NCBI GenBank assembly: GCA_022497145.1
Contig: MU385857.1
Location: forward strand, 186,001 to 250,000
DNA: 64,000 bases
Reading direction: 5' to 3'
Origin: Rostrohypoxylon terebratum
Taxonomy: Eukaryota > Ascomycota > Sordariomycetes > Xylariales > Hypoxylaceae
The position numbers and the translations under genes are program-made. Below, piece by piece: positions 12,218-23,275 of this stretch. Within the stretch, counting starts at the first letter, position 1. Every line of letters starts with the position of its first letter. The notes under the pieces were generated by a model. It did not search any database, was not told where the DNA came from, and was given only the letters and a program-made list of their open reading frames with translations.

Positions 12218-13648
12218 TTACCACACGTCCACCACACTGACATCATGCTCGTCTTCCTCGCCCGCGTTCACAAACTTCAAAGCCCATCCATCCAGCTCAC
12301 CTCCCCCGTCTAGTATCTTACGAAATAACGTCCTCGCCCGCCCTTGCTCCTCCTTCCGCCTATCCAGCGCCCCGCGCTCCTCAATAGATTCAGCACGAGC
12401 ACGTAACCCATCTTCCGTCTCTTCCCCACGGTCTTCCTCGAGTAGTCGTGACGGTATGTACAGATCCCCTATGAACAAGGCCAAATTCGCCCGTAGCCAT
12501 AGTAACCCGCGGTGCGTCGCGTACGGTTTATTCTCCATCGTCGCATCCATCTGCTTCGCGACACGCTCCGCCGCACCCATCGTCTCAGCGCGCAGCTCAT
12601 CGCGCGCCGCCCACTCCGACCGCTTCTTCCCTTGCTCCCGCCGCCGGCGGCGCGCCTCGAAGGCTTCGTCTGGGTCCGCCATGTCCACGTCCACGTCCAC
12701 GTCGGAGTCCACGCCCGTTCCCACTCCCATCGCGTCGTCGTCATCCGCCATGAAGCTATCCTCGTTCTCTTCGGGCAAGGTGGCTTCGAGACGCCGCACG
12801 GCGCCGCGGAACTCGGCGGCGAGGTTGTATATCTCGATACCGAAGAGCGCGGGCCAGAAGTCGAGCGCGCTGGTTAGGTGCGGCCGCAGCTGGTCGTGAG
12901 GGTGCTGCTGGATCAGGGTTTCGAAGTAGAAGCGGACTTTGTCCATGTTAGCTGCTGAGCCCCATCGGCGCGTCCCCTCTTGTTCAATCTCGATAACGGC
13001 CGACTGTTGTGGTTGTGGTGGCGAGGATGGCAGCGATGACTGTTGTTGTTGATGCTGCTGCTGTTGTCTCTGTTCCTCGTCTGCCTCGCCATCCCGCATA
13101 AGTATCTCGGAGCCCACGGCCCAGAGCCCGCCGAGCCGGATATCGACGAATTTGCTCTGGACTATCAGGCCGAAGGCCCGCTTCGCTCGCGCTATGTCGC
13201 CGTCGTTGAGACAGCGGTGCATGATGGCTGTCATGGTGCTTAGATGCTTTAGACGCTCCGTGAGCTGCTTCACCGTAGTACTCTTATCTTGAGTCTTCGC
13301 CACCGTCCTGTCGTCTTCGCTCTCGAGCGCGGTAGCGGCTGAGGCTACGCTATCATGGCGCGCTCCCTGCCTTCTCCCGCTCCCCCCAGATGGGAGTGGT
13401 TTATGCGGAAATAAGGGGTGTGTTTTTGACGGTACTTCATCTTCAGGTGATAACCCGGCGACGGCAAACTGCCGGAGGGTGTCAGGTGGGTGACTGAGGG
13501 GATTGATGGAGTCTGAAGGAAGATGTGATGGGGTATCCCGATCTGGTCCAGACGCAGCGTTTTCTTCGCCGTCGTCTACTTTCCTATTGCCGGTGCGTGA
13601 ATGTATGCCGAGGCGATAGTTAGGCACTGGAAGAGCGAACAATCCCAT
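12218..13648 (-). CDS. RRN11: Probable RNA polymerase I-specific initiation factor Rrn11
   Basis: Single exon of 476 aa starting at the ATG at 13648 (MGLFALPVPNYR). The N-terminal 100 residues are low-complexity. A helical block at about 130-190 (LKHLSTMTAIMHRCLNDGD, RAKRAFGLIVQSK, DIRLGGLWAVGSEILMRDG) resembles the TPR-like helical repeats of fungal Rrn11, the core factor subunit that recruits Pol I to the rDNA promoter with Rrn6 and Rrn7. A Gln/His run (about residues 193-202), a helical MDKVRFYFETLIQQHP segment, an Asp-rich insert (DSDVDVDVDMADPDE) and a C-terminal helical region follow. The Asp/Val run is encoded by a tandem CCACGT hexamer near 12680-12705. I recognise the family with moderate confidence; another TPR-like nuclear protein remains possible. 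Confidence 0.7.
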   Translation of the reverse strand: MGLFALPVPNYRLGIHSRTGNRKVDDGEENAASGPDRDTPSHLPSDSINPLSHPPDTLRQFAVAGLSPEDEVPSKTHPLFPHKPLPSGGSGRRQGARHDSVASAATALESEDDRTVAKTQDKSTTVKQLTERLKHLSTMTAIMHRCLNDGDIARAKRAFGLIVQSKFVDIRLGGLWAVGSEILMRDGEADEEQRQQQQHQQQQSSLPSSPPQPQQSAVIEIEQEGTRRWGSAANMDKVRFYFETLIQQHPHDQLRPHLTSALDFWPALFGIEIYNLAAEFRGAVRRLEATLPEENEDSFMADDDDAMGVGTGVDSDVDVDVDMADPDEAFEARRRRREQGKKRSEWAARDELRAETMGAAERVAKQMDATMENKPYATHRGLLWLRANLALFIGDLYIPSRLLEEDRGEETEDGLRARAESIEERGALDRRKEEQGRARTLFRKILDGGGELDGWALKFVNAGEEDEHDVSVVDVW

Positions 13649-14601
13649 GGTAGCTTATCTTGTTTGGCGAGCTGATGCGCGCATCAAATTCTAACACTTT
13701 AATACAACCATGCCAATTACTATATAATACCATAGAATATCTGTATTTCCATTTAGAAAATTATTTGATTCGAAGAATCTGGCAAGAAGATTTGTTTTCT
13801 GTTTTCAAAGTTTGATTCCAATGTGAAAAATAGTACCTAGTAAATAGCGTTTGCGGACCGAACCGTAGGCTTGCGTTAGTGGCGCATTATCGCTATGGCC
13901 AGGCCTCCGTTTTCACTTTCACCACTACTACCTATATCTTACCTATTCACAATGAATTCTATGTATAAGATACCGGACATTCAGATAGTATTTTTACGTT
14001 ATTATCTATGAAAATATAAGGAAATATTTCATAGTGTTTTGGTGTTTTGCGACAACCATATGGCTTCCGCAGACTGTGTTGGTGGATACCTGGGGTCCTG
14101 GACAGCATTTATAGCGCTATATCCCTTATCTTATAGTGGCCTTAGGGGCGCATAGAAATGAAGCGCGGTGTCCGGGTATTGAACAGCCCTAGGGCCCTAG
14201 AAATTATATGGCGTGAAGACTACACTACTCCTTTCTCCTTTAACAGCTTCCAATAAATGTGCTATTCAAGGATTCTGTCTTCTGATGTCTGAGAGAATGG
14301 GCAAATGCTTAGTTGAGTCTGTTACATCAAAGTCTTCGGGGGATATGAGAATTCCATGTCATCCAGGTAAGATCATTCTCAGATTCTTCAAGGGATAGAG
14401 ATCCGAAGTTGTTTAGATAGTAGGTATAACGTATTAATTTAGACACACAACGACGCAGATAGTACATTTAACAACGTTTCATAATCTAGCCGTAGTTCAT
14501 ATGTACAATGACTCCTTCCCTCGACCGCATATGCATTCTATGATAGCACATGATGTTTTGTAACCGCATTCGATGCCGAGCGCATAGCAGTGTAAGTTCG
14601 T
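13649..14601. other. Intergenic region between RRN11 and the complex I gene
   Basis: AT-rich and without a gene. An imperfect inverted repeat (CTATGAAAATAT / AAATATTTCATAG) lies near 14007-14035. Nothing else is recognised. The RRN11 promoter must lie in the left part and the 3' end of the complex I gene in the right part. Confidence 0.5.
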
Positions 14602-15524
14602 TTATTCGGTGGCGTGTCGTTCGAAATACTTCCATTGGCCCTCAGCCGGCTTCTCTTCTAGGTCCTCCCAGCTATGTCATACGTTAGCGATGTATTCTCT
14701 CTTTCAATGTCCCTACTTGCGAGCGGATAGTGTGGTAGAGCACTTACACCTTGTTCTCGTACATGATATCCACCAACTTGCACTCGTTCTCAGCCAACTT
14801 TATTACCTCCTCGATCAATCCGCTTCCGAGCTTGTTCTCGATCTCCACGATCCTACCGCCCGCTATTGTTAGCAACCTGTAAACCCCAAGAATCCATAAA
14901 TCCGGAACCGAGCCTCGGTAACTAAGACAGGCGCAAGGGGACTCACTGATCCGCAGTCAACTGGGGCTCCGAAACCCACGGAACGCCCTGATCAGGCCTC
15001 TGGATGGGCTCTCTAAACATCTTCTCGAAATCCTTCCTATCCTCCTCCCCCTTCAACCCCTCCGACCCGGGCCCCTCATCCGCCTCGCCATCCCACTCCT
15101 CGTACCTCTTATCAACCCTTCGCCTGCTAACCTCATGCAAGAAGACCTCCCCATTAACCTCATGCTTCAATATCGTGCCAGCCGTCAGCTGTCCGCCACC
15201 AGGCGTCTGCGTGATGACGGGGAACTGGCCGTCGGGGTGTTCGTCGACGATCTTGCGCGCCTGCGCGTGCCACTCCGCGTACCCGGGGGGCTCGACGGCC
15301 TGGACGACGGACAGCCGGTGCCGCGTCAGCGCTTCGATGGACTGCCGGTACAGCGACGCCTCCGGGATCTTCTTCAGCTTCTCCAGCGTCTGCGAGTACC
15401 AGAATATCAGCGCCGACCGCGGCGCCGCGTGCGTCCAGAGCCCCGTTAGGCCCGTCGGCACGCCCGCCTCGAGGTATCGCGCGCCGGGCTTGACGGCCGC
15501 GAAGAGTCGGAGCGACGACCGCAT
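14602..15524 (-). CDS. nuo-29.9: Complex I 29.9 kDa subunit (NDUFA5 homologue)
   Basis: Exons 15524-14947, 14852-14748 and 14671-14602 give 250 aa ending WEDLEEKPAEGQWKYFERHATE. The segments GLTGLWTHAAPRSALIFWYSQTLEKLKKIPE and LYRQSIEALTRHRLSVV match the conserved N-terminal part of this complex I family. The second exon (IVEIENKLGSGLIEEVIKLA, then ENECKLVDIMYENK) carries the conserved LIEEVI helix. In the fungal protein the NDUFA5-like domain is followed by an extension absent in animals. It is an accessory subunit of the peripheral arm of mitochondrial NADH:ubiquinone oxidoreductase on the matrix side. The N terminus (MRSSLRLFAAVKPGARYL) is basic and consistent with import. Splice phases agree at both introns. 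Confidence 0.92.
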
Positions 15525-16871
15525 GGCTTCGGTATGTGTGTGCGTCTGTGTGTGCGTCTGTGGCTTTTGTACCTAGCTGCCTGTGTATTGCGACCTTGTG
15601 CTAGGTTCCAGGTTGTGAAGCGCTGATTCGAATTGGTGTCGGGATTGGGGATCGAGAATTGGGAAGTCGGTCGATTTGTTCGAACTTCGGTCCAATTGAG
15701 GGATTCCGATTTCTAACCTTAGTTTTAGTTAGCTAAAGCTTCCTCTGGTGAGTGCTTAAAGCTCAAAAATCAACGTCAGAGCTAAAGTCACGTGAAATTT
15801 AACCATGGTGGGGGTTTTATTGCATTGTGATAGATTGATAAATTAGATATGAAGCTATCCAGATCCGAACCCCGCTTCTCCAAAACCCCTTACAAGACAT
15901 CAAAAGCAACACCAAATAAAGGAGACGACTCTCGAGTTTACATATTTTTATGAACTTCTAATGAAACTCAATTCCTAATCTGGAGGATAGGCATTATATT
16001 TCGTTGAGACGGTGAAAAATCACATGTTACCTACATACCTACAATGTACATGTAAGTCAAACCTGTCGATCGATACGTCAATTGTTTTGAAAGCGTGACC
16101 TCGTATTAGCAAGTGCACACCACGAAAGGGATATTAAGGGATATTATGGCTTTTAGCTCATGATTTGTAGTACTTCAAAAACAATAGCCAACTTTTTGTG
16201 CTACTCAATTACTACGCAAACTGCGAGCTTAAATTCCAGCCTCGTATGTACCTAGTCTTAGCCATCTGACTGACAGACGCCACTCCTCAGCTCAGGAGCA
16301 GGTAGGGGCCGGAGCCGTCGTGTGATATTTACTGTTATGCCAAGTCGGCGTGAAGAAGATTCCGATGGTCTAGGACTTCATTTAACGCTGTGATATGGTG
16401 TAGAGATGCTTACCATGGCCGACCTGCTGATCGGTGAGATAGAGAGGTAAGCTTATAATAGGATGAAATGCCAGGTTAGTCACAGCTAACACTTATTGTC
16501 GGTATAATCTGAGCCTTTGATATGATGATATACGATACACGGCCTCCTGACATGGCATTGTCTAGAACGAAAGAAGCATTGGAATTATTGTGCAGGTCGG
16601 AGCATCGACCATAATGTTTCACAGCGCATGCCTCCAGCAATATAGCAAGGTTCTCAAATACTTAGGTACGAATGACAAGTGAAGGATATACAAGCCACAC
16701 CTAATTCAGAGACCCGAGTTGATCAGCTTACTGCTGGAATTCATAGGAACGTTAGGAATATAAATAGTTGAACATTGCTCCTGCAACTTGTGTCATACTT
16801 TGGTTCTAACCTGGACAAATATTTTTGTTATTGAAGTATCCTTTTTCGAGTATTTAGAATCTGCCCTCGCA
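15525..16871. other. Divergent intergenic region
   Basis: Holds the promoters of the complex I subunit (minus) and the FAD oxidase (plus). A short GTGTGTGCGTCTGTGTGTGCG repeat lies immediately upstream of the complex I ATG (about 15535-15560). No gene is seen. Confidence 0.5.
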
Positions 16872-19034
16872 ATGTCTCACACAGAACCTACCTACGAGAG
16901 GTCGAAAAGTAGGCTCGCGAGGCTCGCTAAGAAGCTACATGATAACGATGATGAGCTTGGCAAACAGCTCCCAGGACTGGCGGACCTTCTTGAGGATATT
17001 ATTTCCCCCGACGTGAACGTGCCTCGGGAGAAATCCGTTCGCAGGCTGCTGCGTGTCTTTTGGAAGTCCGAGACTGATGGGACGTATAGCGACATCCTAG
17101 GGCGTTATTCCGAAAAGGAAAAGAGCCTGATACGGAAATTTGTTGAGGATGAGAACGCAGCCGAAGACCTCCCAGATGACTTCGACATAGGCCTATCCAT
17201 CGGTGCTCGTGACGAGTTACCGATCTTACCTGATGAAGATGGCCACCATTCAATTCGCGAAGAAATACGTTCTGTCTTCTCCAAGATTGCTCATGGTATG
17301 CACGAACATGTAACTCTCTATAACGACGAGGCCAAAAAAGTCAAGATTGTTGTCCTTGCCGGCGAAAAATTTCAAAATTGGGGTACTACGGTCGAGAATA
17401 CCCCCAGCCTCACCTGTATCCCGAGCACATCCTATGGCATTCAGCAGATTCTCAAGTATGCAAAGACCCGTGGCTTGCGGGTTAGAGCATCGGGATATCG
17501 TCATTCATGGTCCCCAGTTTTCAGCGATGACGGCCAGATCATTATCTCGACCCTCGGCTTGATGGAAGCCACCAAGCTCCCAAACATTGTATCGTTACCA
17601 GGTTCACAATTCTTCGTCCATGGGACAGAGCTCAATAGCATCGGTTTCGTTGGAACACCGCAGAAAGGACAGAAACGACTGGTTCGAGTTGGTACAGCGG
17701 TGACCAACCAGATGTTTAGGAGATGGTGTAACAAACAGAAGTTAGATGCTGCTTCAACTCTCCCGCTCAACGTGATCATGGTAGAAATCACTATGGGAGG
17801 GTCTAATGCTCCAATATGCCACGGCGCTGGCCGAAGACATCCATCTCTTAGCGACTTGGTTTACGCCATCGAATACGTGGATGTAAATGGCAACCTGCAA
17901 ACCATCAGCAAGGACAAAGACCCTAGCTTCATGTCCGTAGCTAGTGGTTGTTTCGGCTTGCTAGGAATTGTCACCCATCTTACTCTCGAGCTTGATCCGA
18001 TGTCGTACGCGGTTATGAGCCCCGTACAAATCCCCGTCATGCAAGCCATCCCGCCTCCTCCTGGTCTAGCAGATGAGGACATTCCTGAAGCCCTTCGCAT
18101 CAATATGTCTCCAGAGCAACGTGCTCAGGCTCAAGCAGACTTTGAGAATCACGCGGCCAACGACTTCTATGCAGAATGGTTCTGGTTCCCATATACGAGT
18201 AAGATCTGGGTGAACTGCTGGAACAACACTGAAGATAGTCAAGGAGTGAAGGAGTATCCAAGCAAGGCCGGCGTTCTTCTCCAGTGGGTGGAAACCGTCG
18301 CTATCCAGGTCATCCAGGACTCCGAGGCTTTCTTCAAGCTGCAAAAGATATTCCCCTGGGCACAGACCACATTGTTGTCCAAATTGGGTCTCTATGCCAT
18401 GCCGAATATCACAGACCCGAAGGACACAATCAGAACACAGCTACCAGATGCCTTGCACTTCCGAAGAGCCATTCAAAATGTCAGAGTTCGGGATACAGAA
18501 CTTGAGATTCCGCTACAGCCCAAGGTTGGCAGTCTGAAAGATGCAAAGCCGGATGCCGAAATCAACTGGTCTCTTGTACAGAAAGCATGGTGGGATGCAG
18601 TCCTGGCCGCATACAAGTACAGTGATACATGCCCTCAGCGTATGCCCCTCGAAATGCGCATCACCGGCCCTTCCAATGTGACCATGGCGCCGTTCCGCGG
18701 GCATAAGCTAGGCACCTGTTCGATCGAGGTTCTGACACTGCAGAATATGGAGGCTGAATGGACTCCTTATGCACAATACGTCCTCGATCAATGGTTGGAG
18801 CTCAAGGACAACGATGGGAAGTATTTAGAGACGCGGCCGCACTGGGCGAAGGAATGGGCCAATATGACTGCTCGAGGACGGCCTATGGTTGAGTATATGA
18901 AGGAATCGTACGGCGATGCCATTGTCGAGTTTCGAGAAACGCTAGGTCGGATCGCTCAGAAGCAAGGGTGGAAATTGGAGGAGGCTCGACAAAGGTTTAG
19001 CAACAAACTTTTTGACAAGTTCTTCTTCGAATAA
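16872..19034 (+). CDS. FAD-linked aldonolactone-oxidase-like enzyme (D-arabinono/L-gulono-1,4-lactone oxidase family)
   Basis: Single exon of 720 aa from ATG 16872 (MSHTEPTYERSKSRLARL). Residues about 175-365 form a PCMH-type FAD domain. SLTCIPSTSYGIQQIL opens it, and GYRHSWSP holds the His expected to bind FAD covalently. GGSNAPICHGAGRRHPSLSDLV and SGCFGLLGIVTHLTL complete it. The C-terminal half contains the ALO-like substrate region, including ADFENHAANDFYAEWFWFPY and PLEMRITGPSNVTMAPF. The family oxidises aldono-1,4-lactones, making erythroascorbate in fungi. About 170 residues precede the FAD domain, an acidic helical extension not found in yeast Alo1 as I know it. The longer protein and unusual N terminus suggest a paralogue rather than the housekeeping enzyme, so the substrate is uncertain. 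Confidence 0.82.
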   Translation: MSHTEPTYERSKSRLARLAKKLHDNDDELGKQLPGLADLLEDIISPDVNVPREKSVRRLLRVFWKSETDGTYSDILGRYSEKEKSLIRKFVEDENAAEDLPDDFDIGLSIGARDELPILPDEDGHHSIREEIRSVFSKIAHGMHEHVTLYNDEAKKVKIVVLAGEKFQNWGTTVENTPSLTCIPSTSYGIQQILKYAKTRGLRVRASGYRHSWSPVFSDDGQIIISTLGLMEATKLPNIVSLPGSQFFVHGTELNSIGFVGTPQKGQKRLVRVGTAVTNQMFRRWCNKQKLDAASTLPLNVIMVEITMGGSNAPICHGAGRRHPSLSDLVYAIEYVDVNGNLQTISKDKDPSFMSVASGCFGLLGIVTHLTLELDPMSYAVMSPVQIPVMQAIPPPPGLADEDIPEALRINMSPEQRAQAQADFENHAANDFYAEWFWFPYTSKIWVNCWNNTEDSQGVKEYPSKAGVLLQWVETVAIQVIQDSEAFFKLQKIFPWAQTTLLSKLGLYAMPNITDPKDTIRTQLPDALHFRRAIQNVRVRDTELEIPLQPKVGSLKDAKPDAEINWSLVQKAWWDAVLAAYKYSDTCPQRMPLEMRITGPSNVTMAPFRGHKLGTCSIEVLTLQNMEAEWTPYAQYVLDQWLELKDNDGKYLETRPHWAKEWANMTARGRPMVEYMKESYGDAIVEFRETLGRIAQKQGWKLEEARQRFSNKLFDKFFFE

Positions 19035-19240
19035 GGGACGCCAATCATATATCGACGAGGGAAAGAGAAAGATTAGGTATTCAATGTTTATGCTGTAATG
19101 TTCAATGAGCTAGATTCAGATAATGTCGAGTTTAATATTCTCAAATTGTCTCCGATCGCTCTTGCGTCACAAAGGTCACAAAGCAGGCGGCAGGAATGCT
19201 GCATCCACACCAGCGTCGATTACTACGTAATTGGATGATC

Positions 19241-19279
19241 TACCGCCTTTTCTTGAATATTTGGCCGCTTGGCGGTCCC
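19241..19279 (+). repeat. Left terminal inverted repeat of the MITE
   Basis: A 39-base sequence identical to the reverse complement of 19577-19615. It ends at GGCGGTCCC, after which the two arms diverge. Confidence 0.92.
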
Positions 19280-19576
19280 GCTTTTTCCCACGCTAGACCC
19301 AATCTTGTGGCACTATACCTTATTCAGCCTGAGGCTCTAGCAATTTTTCTATCAAAATAGAGATATTTTCGACGTTTTTAATGACCGTAAATCTCGATAA
19401 ATTCTAAAAATTCCAAAAACAATTATAATACATACAGAAAGAACTTCTCATACCTTTTATAAGCTTATCTTATTTTCTATTAATTATTTAAAACCTGAAA
19501 AAAATAAAGAAAGTAATGTGTCGTTGATATTATCCTAGTAACAGATCCGTTAAAATGGTTTAGCGTAGAAAACAGT

Positions 19577-19615
19577 GGGACCGCCAAGCGGCCAAATATT
19601 CAAGAAAAGGCGGTA
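19577..19615 (-). repeat. Right terminal inverted repeat of the MITE
   Basis: A 39-base perfect inverted copy of 19241-19279, beginning GGGACCGCC and ending GGCGGTA. Confidence 0.92.
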
Positions 19616-20828
19616 CACCTAATAGTCACATGACCCATATCTAGTCTCGTCTCGTAATACCTAATACCTACTGTGTATGAAATTACGCAAGTGCCAGGCA
19701 GCAGTTGCCCTAAGCAGCATCCATGGATGGCAGCTGCCTAACATTCTGCCGACTCACCGCCCTTAGCGTGCCCTTAGCGCCTCTGGGAAAATCCATAAAT
19801 ACCGGTCTCTCCCCTCCAGCTTTTACTCTCTTTTTCTTCCTTTCTTCTTCATACTTACCTTGTTCAGGCAGCCCTCGCTCAAGCATGAGAGCTGCCAAGG
19901 GGGGAGACCTGCATTGCACAGCGCGGAGTCCACCCTCTTCTATTATCCCTCGTGGATCGTAGTGAGCGCAATTTTTGATGTCCTCTTTTTCGTTGTGACC
20001 GGTGCCTTGAGCAGCGGCATGAGGAAGATGAGAAGTGGCTATTGATCCCAGCAATCCGCGGATGCGGATGCATACGGCTCTGCTTAGAAGTCCGAATGTG
20101 TTTCTACGTGCGTACCTGGCAATATTGCCATAATCAAGTCTTCTAGCAATTGAATGCTAAATTGAATATCGTCCTTTTCAATTGAACCTACTCCCATTCA
20201 GATGCTTCCATATTCTGAGGCTATCGCGGTGGCAATCAAAAATCGTGCGCCCGTTACTGGCCCCGACATTCACTCGCTACTTATCATTAGTCGTGTCTCG
20301 TAAGAATAGTTTACAACCAAATGCATTTTCAAGTTGAAATGCTACAGGAGATAACGTTTATTATACCAATATAGCTATTTCGTATTGATGGCAGATTACG
20401 AACTACAGTATTAGATTGTTGCTCAATATCAACAGCATACGCATCCACACCCATATGAACATTCTATAGATATACAGATACATCCATTCTCACCGCATCA
20501 CTTCACAATCACAGATACGTAAGAAGCAAGTGTTGTAAAATAGCGCCAACTGATCGATCCCCAAAGGGAAGTGGAAGATGAGGCATTGAAAGTAACAGAA
20601 TCCACTAGGTTAGGGAAATCCTTCAAGGACGTACTTCCCGTCTATATAACACTCGTCCGAACGTGGCACGCCAAATCATGTGGCAGGAAAAAGAAAATAG
20701 AAGGAGAATCCTAACACATCTGCTATTGTCCCCACGGGTCCTAACGTTTCACCGTAGTCCCATCCTATCGCAAAACATCACAACAAGGGCGCTCCGTTGC
20801 ATTCAAGGGTATCGTGTGCAGTAATCAT

Positions 20829-22121
20829 TTACGAGGCGCTCTCGCGGCTCTTGCGGTAGTTAGCCTACAATAGTTTGTCAGTTAGATAATCTTTACGGTA
20901 TATAGGTTGTGGGTTTTTATTTAACTCACCTCCTGCTCAACCTGAAGGCCTTCGATGACAGGAGCAAGCTCGCTCAAAATCTCGGCAGACTTCTTGTGGT
21001 ATTCGAGCTGAGCGGCAACAAGCTCTGCAAGGTTGCGGAGGGGCTCGGGAGTGTCGAGGACCTATTATTCGATATTAGCTGGTGGAGTGGAGGTCTAGGC
21101 AACTTGAATTTTTCTTACATTCTTCATGACACTCACGGCCTCTTCAGTCTGAGTGACGAATTCATCTTCGGCTTTCTCAATCTCCTCCTGGGCCTCTGGG
21201 CTGAGCTCATCGGTGGAGTGATCGTCGCGGGGAGACGTGGGACCGATCTTCCAAGTGGTCCCCTTGTGGCGGGCCTTCACGGAATCCAGCGTCAGACGCG
21301 CCTTCTCGACGTTCTTGCGCGCGCGGGTCGCGAACATCAAGTTGGTGTTCAGGGTAGTGTTCCATCCAGCCAAGTAATGGCTCTGGATCTGAGCATCCTG
21401 CGCAAGGCGGGCCTCGCCTAGTCGCTCGCTGGCCAACGCATACTTCTCGAGCGCGGTCGCAAGGGGGTCCTCGCCAGCACCGGTGTGTTGCTGATGCAAA
21501 AGTTGAGAGCTCGCCAAGCTAGCACGTGCGATAGCATGAGAGAAGGTCTTGGGCTGCGGCTTTGCGGTAGGGGGCGCAGTCAGGGCAGCTTGGGCTTCGG
21601 CGGGGGTAGTGGCGGCGGAGAGAAGCTGAACCTTCTCGCTAACGGTACGGCCGAGGTCCGAAAAGCTTTCCTTGATGTTGGCAGGGTAATCGTAGGCTTC
21701 GTGAGAGTATTGAGAGCTATGAGGAACCCGAGCGATATTAGCTAGGAACAGTCGCACATCATGGTAGATGGACTCACGTCACAGCAAGCATCTTCTGATG
21801 AACCTGCTTGAGGGCATCAACACGCTTCTCAAGGTCGATGTAATCAGGCGGAAGCTGAGTCTATATAGATTCTATCATTAGCTACTAAATATCTGGTATT
21901 TATAGTATATACTATCAACTCCTACCTTATCCTCGGCCTGGCCGAGCTGCTCCTTTGTGTATTGAAAAGTGCGTGAAGCAAATGGCGTAATTTGTGAGCC
22001 AATATTGCTAGCATGATATCAGTGTCCAGCTCGCCAATGCAGGTACTTCCAATGACAGCATCGAATGCTTAGAATGCTTAGCATACCTCAAACTACTTCC
22101 AAATGCCTTAAAGTTATCCAT
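20829..22121 (-). CDS. GVP36: BAR-domain membrane-curvature protein (Gvp36-like)
   Basis: Six exons: 22121-22087, 22007-21926, 21860-21778, 21716-21119, 21061-20930 and 20864-20829. Together they encode 321 aa with consistent phases. The start MDNFKAFGSSLSNIGSQITP and the run SQYSHEAYDYPANIKES are the N-terminal signature of the fungal BAR_2 family that contains yeast Gvp36. Long amphipathic helices follow (ALEKYALASERLGEARLAQD; FATRARKNVEKARLTLDSVK; ELVAAQLEYHKKSAEILSEL), as expected for a dimeric BAR module that senses or bends membranes in Golgi and endocytic traffic. An acidic loop (SPEAQEEIEKAEDEFVTQTE) separates helices 2 and 3. The last exon is 36 nt. Confidence 0.9.
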
Positions 22122-23275
22122 GATGGAAATTTTCGAACGCGAAAGACTTAGACTTAAGGCTCGGGTATAGATGAATTTTCTCGGGTTCGTTGGTATGCTA
22201 CTTTAGTATGAAATAGATAGATAACCGGTGGGAGTTTTCAAGGTTCCAAGGTTCTGAGTCACAGTGGAGGTTCAACTCCTCAAGAAAATAGAAGTTTTGG
22301 CGTTGTCGACTGCCTGACTTCGGCTTTGTCAGGGGGGGTTACAGTGCCATAGCCACGCTAGCGTTATTGCTCTAGGCTGTCTAGGCTAGGTAACCTTACA
22401 CTACTAGCAATCGTTCTTCCTTTCGAGCCCTAGGACCTGGGACCTAGGACCTAAGTTTTGCTAACACGTGAGTTTGTTGCATCCACCCCCACCACGCAAC
22501 TGCCATATCAGTAACCAGGTGCGAACAGCCGGCCTTTCAAGGCGATGGCCGTTTCAAACTTTCAGCATTGTTAGCTCCCCATCCGCTACACACATTTAAT
22601 GAAGACTTTAGTCTTCTGCAATAAGCAACGATGACATTTACCTTTGAAAGTCGGGTGTTGCTGAGAGCTATTTCAGGAAAATAATAAGCCACCTCGGGAC
22701 TGTGATCAAATATCTCCTAGACAAGTTAGGAGGACAAGAATCGAGGACGTCGGTGCTATGGATGTCTAGTACAAATGGCTGATCAACTAAAGCAGGCTTT
22801 ACGAATAGTGCACGATCAGGACTTACTCGTCCTTCCCTAGGTAGGTACATATGTCATAGGTACCATTACTTCCATTATTTCTAATATTCCGATACTAGCA
22901 CGACTGGTCCGATTGGTTAGATATATATAACTGTCACGACACTAACAAAGTGAGATACCATCACGACACATGGAAATATTTTAGATTCACTGTTTCATGG
23001 GTATAATCTTATCCCCTAACAGTAGACGACGATGACACAGCAACGCTCCATGGGCGACAAGCTGTCATATGTAGGTAATTAAAGGATATGTCTCCAAAAG
23101 CCCGACGTGTATGTTACTAGCTGTTTCGTACAGCGTCATAAATGATTTCCTTTCCTTTCCCCGATAGACGCCCTCTATAATGCAAATTCCAAGTTACCAC
23201 TTATTATGCAATGTGTCCGCAGTATTGGACTTCTAAATGTGCCTAGGGTAGGTAGTTTTTATCCTACGAGTATTT
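22122..23275. other. Intergenic region upstream of the BAR gene
   Basis: Contains the BAR gene promoter and the 3' flank of the chitin synthase gene. Repeated CTAGGACCTGGGACCTAGGACCTA words lie near 22431-22453. No gene is recognised. Confidence 0.5.

Larger units (their letters stand above)
19241..19615. mobile_element. MITE with 39 bp perfect terminal inverted repeats and TA target duplication
   Basis: The left end 19241-19279 and the right end 19577-19615 are exact reverse complements over 39 bases, starting TACCGCCTTTTCTTGAAT. The outermost TA on both sides is consistent with a TA target-site duplication, as for Tc1/mariner/Fot1-type elements. The total length is 375 bp. The interior is AT-rich and has no open frame, so it is a non-autonomous element that would need a transposase in trans. 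Each TIR contains GGCCGCTTGGCGG, itself partly palindromic. It is inserted in the 3' intergenic space between two convergent genes. Confidence 0.9.
19035..20828. other. Convergent intergenic region carrying a MITE
   Basis: Between the stop of the FAD oxidase and the stop of the BAR gene. Apart from the MITE at 19241-19615 no gene is supported. Small open frames at 19710-20073 overlap in several frames without similarity. The remaining sequence is AT-rich. Confidence 0.5.

Noticed and set aside
16788..16871. Upstream in-frame extension of the FAD oxidase
   Set aside because: It begins at TTG, not ATG; the first ATG in frame is 16872 and gives a reasonable start.
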